A DNA stretch of 8,010 nucleotides. It comes from Clostridia bacterium. GTDB taxonomy: Bacteria > Bacillota_A > Clostridia > Christensenellales > Aristaeellaceae. The translations under genes were made by a program, and so were the position numbers. The DNA is taken from the NCBI GenBank assembly GCA_017509065.1, contig JAFWQM010000063.1:1-8010 (forward strand), read 5' to 3'. Under the pieces are notes generated by a model that worked only from the letters and a program-made list of their open reading frames with translations, did not search any database and was not told the DNA's origin. Below, in pieces: positions 1 to 5,573 of the stretch (its first letter is position 1; each line of letters begins with the position of its first letter).

Positions 1-4
1 TCAA

Positions 5-56
5 GCAACAGCGGGAATCTGTTTCGCTTTCCAAGTCAACTTACTTCCGCTATTGC
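5..56. repeat. Imperfect inverted repeat / hairpin near window start
   Basis: Arms 5-16 and 45-56 can pair over 12 positions with one mismatch (C9/A52) and one G-T wobble (15/46), enclosing a 28-nt loop. It is the first of three successive hairpins in the first 107 bases. It could be the end of a terminator or a processing structure for a gene left of the window, or the edge of a dispersed palindromic element. There is no T-tract after it, so it is not a classic intrinsic terminator on the + strand. Confidence 0.4.
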
Positions 57-60
57 GGGT

Positions 61-107
61 CCAGGGGCCTCAGGCCCCTGGTGGAGGTCTGGAGGCAAAG
101 CCTCCAG
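61..107. repeat. Tandem GC-rich perfect palindromes (two hairpins)
   Basis: Two perfect hairpins lie side by side. The first has arms 61-69 and 73-81 (9 bp, ccaggggcc/ggcccctgg) with a 3-nt loop. The second has arms 89-96 and 100-107 (8 bp, ctggaggc/gcctccag) with an AAA loop; a 7-nt purine-rich linker separates them. From general familiarity, paired short-loop GC palindromes of this style recur between genes in many Clostridia genomes, so a dispersed intergenic repeat is the best reading. They lack a downstream T-tract (gtaaccccct follows), which argues against a canonical terminator. Whether further copies exist cannot be seen from this window. Confidence 0.6.
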
Positions 108-169
108 CGTAACCCCCTGTATCTTATACCTGATTGGTAACTATTTCTATGATTTCATATGATAAAATA

Positions 170-199
170 TTGACAAATAAAAGAATAAAGTAGTATTTT
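170..199 (+). promoter_or_regulatory. Candidate promoter of the permease/sugar-transferase operon
   Basis: A perfect -35 TTGACA (170-175) is followed after 18 bp by TATTTT (194-199), predicting a start near 206 and a leader of about 70 nt. The surroundings are strongly AT-rich compared with the flanking genes. A weaker overlapping alternative is TTGGTA (134-139) with TATGAT (158-163), also at 18 bp. Which one is used cannot be decided from sequence alone. Confidence 0.55.
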
Positions 200-260
200 T
201 AAACTGAACACAGAAAAACCGGATGGGCAAGAAGCATTTATATAAAGAAGAAACCTGATT

Positions 261-266
261 GGGAGG
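261..266 (+). promoter_or_regulatory. Ribosome-binding site that supports a TTG start
   Basis: GGGAGG lies 10 nt before the TTG at 277. The nearest ATG (267) abuts the GGGAGG with no spacing and opens only a 7-codon frame ending at 290, so TTG is the better initiation codon for the permease. A second purine run (aaagga, 270-275) is too close to TTG to serve. Confidence 0.6.
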
Positions 267-276
267 ATGAAAGGAA

Positions 277-1704
277 TTGCAGAGCACTGATCCCATCTTG
301 ACGAAAAGGCTGTCGCCCCTGAACGCCTGGGCATTTTCGTTCGCGTGCGCCATCGGCTGGGGAGCTTTTGTGATGCCCGCTACCTTTTTCCTTCCGAACG
401 GCGGCATCACCGGCTCGGTTTGGAGCTTCGTGATCGGCGGCGCAGTGATGTGCGTGATCGCGATGAATTATCATTATTTGGGGAATCAGTATCCCTCTCA
501 TGGCGGTATTTATTATCTGGTGAAAGCGTCGCTCAGCCAAAAGCAGGCGTTTGCCGCTTCCTGGGCGATAGGCCTGGCGCACCTGTGCTGCATACCGCTG
601 AACGCCAAGGCGATGGGCATGCTGCTCAGAACGATTCTGGAAGAAACACTCGGCGTGCATTTTGAAGTGTTTTTCTTCCAAAGTGACACTCTGATGGTGG
701 AAACGGTGCTGGTGGTGGTTTCGCTGCTGCTCTTTGGCATGCTGAACGTCCGGGGCATCAAGCAGACCGCCCGCATCCAGACCGTCGGCGCCATCGTCCT
801 GCTGGGCGGCATTGTGATCATGCTGGCTGCCGCCATCTTCACGGTGCGCGACCCCGCCCGCTGCCTGACCCCGGCTTATTATCCCGGCACCGTTCCCAAC
901 CAGGCCTTCATGACGATCTTCATCATGACCCCCTGGGCATTTGTGGGGTTCGATACGCTCTCCAAGGTATCCTCGGAAGCGAATTTCTCAATGAAAAAGC
1001 TGGGCAGGATCATGGTCATTTCCGTGGTGTGCAGCGCGTTCGCTTACCTGGCGAATATCTTTATCGCGCTGCTGGGGATGCCTGAACAGTATTCCTCCTG
1101 GCCGGAGTACCTGGATTCGCTCAAGGGCCTGTCCGGGATCGCCGGGTTCCCGGTGGCGCTGGCCGCCAAGAGCGCCATGGGAACGATCGGAACGGTGATC
1201 TTCTTCGCCGCGTGCATCAGCGCCACGCTGACCGGCCTTGTGGGCTTCTTCGCTTCTATCAGCCGCCTGATTTATCAGATGGGCCAGGATGGCGTGCTGA
1301 TGCCTTCACTGGGGAAGATCGACCCCAGACGCAAAACCCCCGTCAACGCCATCCGCCTGGTGGTGATTATCGCCTTGGTACTGTCGCTGCTCAGAAACGC
1401 CTTTGACTTCATTGAGGAGCTGGCTTCCGTCGCCACCGCGGTCGGCTACGGCTACTGCTCCATGGCGGCGCTGATGAATGCCATCAAACAAAAAAAGACC
1501 TTCTACATATTTACCGGTGCGACGGGCATGCTGGTGTCCTTCGCGTGGATCTTCTTCCAGCTGGTCCCGGTACGCAAGGTCAGCTCCGCGATCAGCGAAA
1601 CCGCCATGATCTGTGTGATCTCCTGGATTTTCCTGGGGATTCTGATCTATGTGTTCTGTACACGAAAGAATTCCGCGTCTATCATGGATAACTGGAACGC
1701 TTGA
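277..1704 (+). CDS. APC-superfamily amino acid permease
   Basis: The 475-residue protein is hydrophobic throughout, with about 12 predicted membrane spans, the usual size and topology of amino acid/polyamine/organocation (APC) transporters of the AA_permease_2 type. Near residues 27-36 it shows the glycine-containing break expected in the unwound TM1 substrate site (GWGAFVMPA). A conserved-looking segment PWAFVGFDTLSKVSSE (around 219-234) matches the TM6 region and the loop after it, where family members have an E or D shortly after the glycine. The role is proton- or cation-coupled uptake or exchange of an amino acid at the cytoplasmic membrane; the substrate cannot be told. Start is TTG, chosen from the GGGAGG at 261-266 and because the frame has no ATG just upstream. 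The stop at 1702-1704 lies 13 nt before the next gene, so they are cotranscribed. The pairing with a sugar-phosphate transferase is unusual. Confidence 0.88.
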   Translation: MQSTDPILTKRLSPLNAWAFSFACAIGWGAFVMPATFFLPNGGITGSVWSFVIGGAVMCVIAMNYHYLGNQYPSHGGIYYLVKASLSQKQAFAASWAIGLAHLCCIPLNAKAMGMLLRTILEETLGVHFEVFFFQSDTLMVETVLVVVSLLLFGMLNVRGIKQTARIQTVGAIVLLGGIVIMLAAAIFTVRDPARCLTPAYYPGTVPNQAFMTIFIMTPWAFVGFDTLSKVSSEANFSMKKLGRIMVISVVCSAFAYLANIFIALLGMPEQYSSWPEYLDSLKGLSGIAGFPVALAAKSAMGTIGTVIFFAACISATLTGLVGFFASISRLIYQMGQDGVLMPSLGKIDPRRKTPVNAIRLVVIIALVLSLLRNAFDFIEELASVATAVGYGYCSMAALMNAIKQKKTFYIFTGATGMLVSFAWIFFQLVPVRKVSSAISETAMICVISWIFLGILIYVFCTRKNSASIMDNWNA

Positions 1705-1717
1705 AAGGAGGAGGCAC

Positions 1718-3166
1718 ATGAATCCCAGAAATACGGACAGCGTCCTCCGACACCTGGATTTCGCGTTTTTCGACACCGTTACGCTGCAGCTCAGCCTGAT
1801 CCTCATGTACTGGATCACCGGGCACAGCGGGTTCATATACCAGCACGAGCGGTACTGGCTCATGTCGATGGCTTTCATGTTCGGTCAGTTCGCCGCTTCC
1901 ATGTTCGCGGATGTCTACCAGAAGGTCTTTACCCGCGATCTGTTCGCCGAGTTCAAAGCGCTGCTTCTGGATATCGGCGTGGTTTTGGCGCTGGGCGGCA
2001 CATTCCTGATCATCATGCGCGCCGCGCCCAGCCCGAAGGAATTACTGGTGATGGTTCTCCTGTTCTTCGACATCAATTTCTTCGTCCGCTCCTGGAACAA
2101 GGCGCGCCACCTGCGCAAAGGTCTGCCCAAGAGAAAAGTGGTTATCGTGGCTTCAGGCGACAAGGTGAGAATGGTCATCCGCCGGATCGGCGAAAACAAA
2201 ACATCCTTTGACCACGAGCTGTGCGGCGTGATCCTGCTTGATCAAACCGATCCCAGGCGCTTCCGCGACCTGAACGTGCCCATTGATTACGTCTATGGCG
2301 AACAGCTCCAGGACAAGCTGGCCAGGCTGTGGATTGACGACGCTTTTGTGCTGGTGGATGAGAATTCCTCCTATCCCCGGGATCTGATGGAGAGCTTTCT
2401 GATCATGGGCATCACCATCCACACCAGCTTCTCGATGCTGGACAATTTCGCCTATTCCGAGGTAGGCGTTCAGGAACTGGGCAGCTTCAAGGTGATCACC
2501 AATTCCGTTCATTTTGTTTCTGACCGTTCCATGTTTTTAAAACGTCTGATAGACATTGCCGGCGGGCTTGCGGGCACCATCATGACGGGACTGATTTTCA
2601 TTTTTGTCGCCCCGCTCATTTATATCAAATCTCCGGGCCCCATCTTCTTTACCCAGAAGCGCGTCGGCAGAAACGGGCGAATCTTCAAAATGTATAAGTT
2701 CCGCAGCATGTATATGGACGCCGAAAAGCGCAAGGCGGAGCTGATGGCGAAAAATAAGGTGCAAAGCGACCTGATGTTCAAAATGGACGACGACCCCCGC
2801 ATCATTGGCAGCGAAAAAAAGGGCAGGGACGGCAAACCGAAGGGCATCGGCAATTTCATCCGCAACACCAGTCTGGACGAGTTTCCTCAATTTTATAATG
2901 TGCTCAAGGGTGATATGAGCCTGGTCGGCACCCGCCCGCCGACGGTGGACGAATGGAACAATTACGATCCCCATCACCGCATCCGCATGAGCACCAAGCC
3001 CGGCATCACCGGGATGTGGCAGGTCAGCGGCCGCAGCGAAATCACCGATTTTGAAGAGGTAGTGGAGCTGGACAAACAATATATCGAGCATTGGTCCATC
3101 TGGATGGATTTCAAGATCCTGGCAAAAACAGTGCAGGTTGTGCTCAAGCATGAGGGCGCAAGCTGA
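1718..3166 (+). CDS. Polyprenyl glycosylphosphotransferase (bacterial sugar transferase, WbaP/WcaJ type)
   Basis: This 482-residue membrane enzyme transfers a sugar-1-phosphate from a nucleotide sugar onto undecaprenyl phosphate, starting assembly of a repeat unit for exopolysaccharide, capsule or another glycan. Four hydrophobic segments lie in the N-terminal part (about 14-36, 46-66, 82-101, 107-124), followed by a Rossmann-like CoA-binding_3-type region (about 138-260), a fifth hydrophobic segment (about 284-303, the re-entrant helix) and the catalytic domain (about 270-482). Catalytic-domain motifs are KFRSM (327-331), the Asp-Glu dyad D387-E388 in SLDEFPQ, GDMSLVGTRPP (398-408), and KPGITGMWQVSGR (427-439). 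The start at 1718 is preferred over an in-frame ATG at 1649 because AAAGGAGGAGG (1704-1714) sits just before it and the earlier start would overlap the permease. No other glycosyltransferase, flippase or polymerase gene is nearby, so the sugar is unknown and the enzyme looks like an orphan initiating transferase. Confidence 0.93.
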   Translation: MNPRNTDSVLRHLDFAFFDTVTLQLSLILMYWITGHSGFIYQHERYWLMSMAFMFGQFAASMFADVYQKVFTRDLFAEFKALLLDIGVVLALGGTFLIIMRAAPSPKELLVMVLLFFDINFFVRSWNKARHLRKGLPKRKVVIVASGDKVRMVIRRIGENKTSFDHELCGVILLDQTDPRRFRDLNVPIDYVYGEQLQDKLARLWIDDAFVLVDENSSYPRDLMESFLIMGITIHTSFSMLDNFAYSEVGVQELGSFKVITNSVHFVSDRSMFLKRLIDIAGGLAGTIMTGLIFIFVAPLIYIKSPGPIFFTQKRVGRNGRIFKMYKFRSMYMDAEKRKAELMAKNKVQSDLMFKMDDDPRIIGSEKKGRDGKPKGIGNFIRNTSLDEFPQFYNVLKGDMSLVGTRPPTVDEWNNYDPHHRIRMSTKPGITGMWQVSGRSEITDFEEVVELDKQYIEHWSIWMDFKILAKTVQVVLKHEGAS

Positions 3167-3187
3167 ACGGCCTTGTTTTCCTTTGTC

Positions 3188-3213
3188 GCTCCGCCGGCCG
3201 GCGGGGCTTTTTT
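3188..3213 (+). terminator. Rho-independent terminator of the permease/sugar-transferase operon
   Basis: An 8-bp stem (3188-3195 with 3200-3207, seven Watson-Crick pairs and one G-U) closes a GGCC tetraloop and is followed directly by six T (3208-3213). It begins 21 nt after the transferase stop codon. Confidence 0.9.
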
Positions 3214-3236
3214 AGAATGCCATAACCAGCCGAGCA

Positions 3237-3268
3237 GGGCTTGTCAAACCATGCCGAGCCCAGTTTTT
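3237..3268 (+). terminator. Probable second (back-up) terminator
   Basis: GGGCTTG (3237-3243) pairs with CGAGCCC (3255-3261) over 7 bp with one G-U, an 11-nt loop, and five T at 3264-3268 after a 2-nt gap. It lies just upstream of the next promoter's -35 box and would insulate the glycerate kinase from read-through. Confidence 0.5.
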
Positions 3269-3271
3269 ACA

Positions 3272-3300
3272 TTGACAAATCAGGAAAAATGTGATATATT
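3272..3300 (+). promoter_or_regulatory. Strong sigma-A-type promoter of the glycerate kinase gene
   Basis: Perfect TTGACA (3272-3277), a 17-bp spacer and TATATT (3295-3300) with an extended -10 TGA (3292-3294). The predicted start is near 3307, leaving a leader of about 122 nt before the ATG at 3429. Confidence 0.85.
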
Positions 3301-3428
3301 TTGCACATCCGGAAACCACTCTTTGGAAACCTCATCCGGCCCCCTCCGAGAAAACAACAGGAAAGGTTTCAGCCACTTTGCAATCATCATACAATACATA
3401 CTTTTATCGAATAGGAGACGATTGATAT

Positions 3429-4664
3429 ATGAATGAGCTGATGAGAAACCACGCCGATCAAATCATCAAAGAAGCTATCGCCGCCGTACAGCCCGACGCA
3501 GCCGTCCAGCGCGCGCTGGCAGGGCGCGACTTTCCGGGCCGGGTGCTGCTGGTGGCTGCGGGCAAAGCGGCCTGGCAGATGGCGAAGGCCGCCGCGGACT
3601 GCATGGGCAGCCGGATCGAAAAGGGCGTGGTTGTGACCAAGTACGACCACGTCATGGGCCCGATTGCCAATTACGACTGCTTTGAAGCCGGCCATCCCGT
3701 GCCGGACGAGAACTCCTTCCGCGGCACGCAGGCGGCGCTGGATTTGGTGACCGGCCTGACGGAAAAGGATACCGTACTTTTCCTGCTCTCCGGCGGCGGC
3801 AGCGCTTTGTTTGAAAAACCGCTGGTTCCCGCGGCGGAATTGCAGGATATTACGGGCCAGCTGCTGGCCTGCGGCGCGGACATCGTGGAGATCAACACCA
3901 TCCGCAAGCGCCTGAGCCAGGTCAAGGGCGGGCGCTTCGCCCAGCTTTGCGCTCCTGCCCGAGTGGAAGCGGTGATCCTCTCCGACATTTTGGGCGACCC
4001 GCTGGATATGATCGCGTCCGGCCCCGCCTGCCCCGATTCCGCCACGGCGGAGGACGCCAGGCGCATCGCAGAGAAATACCAGCTTCGCATGAGCGCCGAA
4101 GCCCGAGCCCTGCTGGACAAGGAAACGCCCAAGGCCCTTGACAACGTGCATACCCAGATCAACGGCAGCGTTCGCGAGCTTTGCGCCGCCGCTGCGAAGA
4201 CCTGCGAGCGTCTGGGCTACACCCCCATCCTGCTCACCGACCAGCTCTGCTGCCAGGCGAAAGAGGCGGGCAGCTTCATGGCGTCCATCCTGAAAACCCA
4301 CGCGGGCGACGGAAAAGCGCTGGCGTATATCGCAGGCGGCGAAACCGTTGTAAAGCTCACCGGCCACGGCCTGGGCGGGCGCAATCAGGAACTGGCTCTC
4401 GCCGCAGCCGCGGGCATCAGCGGCATGAAGAACGCCGCCGTGTTCTCCGTGGGCAGCGACGGCACGGACGGCCCCTGCGACGCGGCGGGCGGCTATACTG
4501 ACGGCGATACCTGCGCGGAACTCGCGGCCCATGGGCAGACCGTGGACGCTGTACTGCAGGATAACGATGCCTACCACGCCCTGCAAAAGACCGGCGGTCT
4601 CATCATGACCGGCCCCACGGGCACAAACGTCAACGATGTGGCGGTTGCGCTCATCAGAGGATAA
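3429..4664 (+). CDS. Glycerate 2-kinase, MOFRL family (GckA/TtuD-like)
   Basis: The product phosphorylates D-glycerate with ATP to 2-phosphoglycerate, feeding glycerate, tartronate or serine-derived carbon into lower glycolysis in the cytoplasm. The 411 residues are in the usual range for this two-domain family. The N-terminal domain has AAGKAAWQMA (43-52, with K46), EAGHPVPDENS (86-96), the glycine-rich LLSGGGSALFE (119-129), NTIRKRLSQVKGGR (156-169) and LSDILGDPLDMIASGP (184-199). The C-terminal MOFRL domain (about 297-404) has GGETVV (303-308), GGRNQELAL (316-324), GSDGTDGPCDAAGG (342-355) and PTGTNVND (396-403). Older annotations call such proteins hydroxypyruvate reductase (TtuD), but the family is a kinase. 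AGGAG at 3413-3417 lies 11 nt before the ATG; the ATG at 3441 is a possible shorter start. It has its own promoter and no close partner, so it is a single-gene unit. Which physiological pathway supplies glycerate is not shown by the neighbours. Confidence 0.93.
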   Translation: MNELMRNHADQIIKEAIAAVQPDAAVQRALAGRDFPGRVLLVAAGKAAWQMAKAAADCMGSRIEKGVVVTKYDHVMGPIANYDCFEAGHPVPDENSFRGTQAALDLVTGLTEKDTVLFLLSGGGSALFEKPLVPAAELQDITGQLLACGADIVEINTIRKRLSQVKGGRFAQLCAPARVEAVILSDILGDPLDMIASGPACPDSATAEDARRIAEKYQLRMSAEARALLDKETPKALDNVHTQINGSVRELCAAAAKTCERLGYTPILLTDQLCCQAKEAGSFMASILKTHAGDGKALAYIAGGETVVKLTGHGLGGRNQELALAAAAGISGMKNAAVFSVGSDGTDGPCDAAGGYTDGDTCAELAAHGQTVDAVLQDNDAYHALQKTGGLIMTGPTGTNVNDVAVALIRG

Positions 4665-4675
4665 CCAATCATCAA

Positions 4676-4693
4676 AACGCTTCGAAAAGCGTT
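4676..4693. repeat. Short hairpin after the glycerate kinase gene
   Basis: AACGCTT (4676-4682) and AAGCGTT (4687-4693) form a perfect 7-bp stem with a CGAA loop, 11 nt after the stop codon. It has the position of a terminator or 3'-end stabiliser, but GGGAAA follows rather than a T-tract, so termination here would not be canonical. Confidence 0.5.
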
Positions 4694-4705
4694 GGGAAAC
4701 AGACA

Positions 4706-4783
4706 GCCCGCCATGTGAGCATCATGCGATTCTGCCTCCGGCCGTGCGCCGGAGGAGAAAAGACTGATACGTACATGGCGGGC
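4706..4783. repeat. 78-nt rod-like hairpin with perfect 11-bp ends
   Basis: The ends 4706-4716 (gcccgccatgt) and 4773-4783 (acatggcgggc) are perfect 11-bp inverted repeats. Inside, ATCA 4721-4724 pairs with TGAT 4765-4768, TTCT 4730-4733 pairs with AGAA 4756-4759, and CCTCCGGC 4735-4742 pairs with GCCGGAGG 4748-4755 around a 5-nt loop, with one bulged G (4734). Symmetric 4x4 and 5x5 internal loops separate the stems, so the whole segment folds as one long rod. No coding frame fits it. It may be a miniature inverted-repeat element, a structured small RNA, or a 3' structure of the kinase transcript. No target-site duplication or T-tract is evident. Confidence 0.65.
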
Positions 4784-4816
4784 AAAACTGTGTTGTGAAT
4801 GAAAATGCCGCTTCAA

Positions 4817-4879
4817 AGAGTGTAGAGCAAAGTGTGTAAGAAGTGCGAGAAACAGCCTACACACTTTCCTTTGTACTCT
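4817..4879. repeat. 63-nt long-stem hairpin
   Basis: Arms 4817-4838 and 4858-4879 pair over 22 positions: ten perfect bp next to the loop (aaagtgtgta/tacacacttt), one C-C mismatch (4828/4868), then eleven pairs of which three are G-U. The wobbles fit RNA folding, though divergence of an older DNA inverted repeat would look the same. The 19-nt loop spans 4839-4857. No T-tract follows (ctgtactttcc). It lies about 60 nt upstream of the sigma-factor -10 element, so it could be an attenuator-free small RNA, an operator-like palindrome, or a remnant of a mobile element. Confidence 0.6.
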
Positions 4880-4939
4880 GTACTTTCCGGGTTAGGATTC
4901 TTTCCCGTAAAAAACCATATTCCATTTTCACATATTCAG

Positions 4940-4948
4940 TGGTACAAT
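4940..4948 (+). promoter_or_regulatory. Extended -10 element before the ECF sigma operon
   Basis: TGG-TACAAT (TGn at 4940-4942, hexamer 4943-4948) matches an extended -10 box, predicting a start near 4955 and a leader of about 36 nt. No good -35 hexamer lies 16-18 bp upstream (ttccat at 4920-4925), consistent with an extended -10 promoter. A clear self-recognised ECF promoter could not be identified, so autoregulation remains open. Confidence 0.45.
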
Positions 4949-4990
4949 AACAGCATCGTTTGAATTGCTTTTCCGGAAAGGGGGCGGCTC

Positions 4991-5551
4991 ATGTCAATCA
5001 GGCTGTTTTCAAAAAAACAGGAGGCGGAACAGTTCGAGCGCCTGGCGGGGGAGAGCGAGCGGCAGGTATATGCCGTATGCTTCCATATGATGGGAAACCG
5101 TCCTGACGCGGAGGACTGCGCCCAGGAAGCGATGCTGCGCGCGTTCAGGGCGTTTGGCAGCTTCCGGCGCGATGCCTCGTTTTCCACCTGGATCACCCGC
5201 ATCGCCATGAACGTATGCACCGACGCGCTGCGCAAGCGCCACCCGAACGCGTCGCTGGATGCCATGCGGGAGGATACGAATTTTGACGTGTCGGACACTG
5301 CGCCGACAGCCTATGCGCAGCTGGAGCAGAAAGAGCGCCTGCGCCTGCTGCGGGAGGGCCTTGATAAGCTGCCCGATGATATGCGGCAGATCATTGTGCT
5401 GCGGGATATGCGCGGCATGAATTACGAGGATATTTCTAAAACGCTGGACATTCCCCTGGGCACGGTGAAAAGCCGCGTCAACCGGGCCAGGGAAAAACTT
5501 TGCGCGATTCTTCAAAAATCTTCGGAACTTTTTTCTTCCCATTCCGTCTAA
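4991..5551 (+). CDS. ECF-subfamily RNA polymerase sigma factor
   Basis: This 186-residue protein has only regions 2 and 4, as in extracytoplasmic-function sigma factors of the RpoE/SigW type. Region 2 spans about 17-84, with NRPDAEDCAQEAMLRAF (36-52, the core-binding 2.2 helix) and FSTWITRIAMNVCTDALRKR (64-83, -10 recognition). Region 4 spans about 115-172 with LPDDMRQIIVLRDMRGMNYEDIS (127-149) and the helix-turn-helix LDIPLGTVKSRVNRAREKL (152-170, -35 recognition). It would direct RNA polymerase to a stress regulon when released by its anti-sigma factor. AAAGGGGG at 4977-4984 precedes the ATG. The next gene starts 22 nt after the stop and encodes a zinc-finger anti-sigma factor, which fixes the pairing. 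The exact SigW/SigV/other subgroup cannot be told. Confidence 0.94.
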   Translation: MSIRLFSKKQEAEQFERLAGESERQVYAVCFHMMGNRPDAEDCAQEAMLRAFRAFGSFRRDASFSTWITRIAMNVCTDALRKRHPNASLDAMREDTNFDVSDTAPTAYAQLEQKERLRLLREGLDKLPDDMRQIIVLRDMRGMNYEDISKTLDIPLGTVKSRVNRAREKLCAILQKSSELFSSHSV

Positions 5552-5573
5552 GAAAGCGAGAGGAGGCGAAAAC

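Noticed and set aside
1..162. Open + strand frame from the window edge to TGA at 160-162, as the tail of a truncated gene
   Set aside because: The frame passes through three hairpins and gives a low-complexity peptide; there is no evidence of coding.
1649..1717. Longer N-terminus for the sugar transferase starting at ATG 1649
   Set aside because: It would overlap the permease by 56 nt and has no good ribosome-binding site, while AAAGGAGGAGG directly precedes the ATG at 1718.
3173..3436. 87-codon + strand frame after the sugar transferase
   Set aside because: It runs through a strong terminator, a second terminator and the glycerate kinase promoter, and has no recognisable protein features.
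3387..4586. 399-codon frame on the - strand opposite the glycerate kinase
   Set aside because: It is a composition shadow of the GC-rich kinase gene, whose + strand frame carries all family motifs; the antisense product is Ala/Gly/His-rich without a family match.
4571..4864. 97-codon - strand frame across the kinase end and the hairpin region
   Set aside because: It overlaps the conserved end of the kinase and reads through palindromes, with no supporting ribosome-binding site or recognisable domain.
4840..4990. Self-recognised ECF promoter (GAAAC-type -35) for the sigma operon
   Set aside because: GAGAAAC at 4847-4853 could be read as a -35, but it lies in the loop of the long hairpin and no convincing CGTC-type -10 is found at proper spacing.
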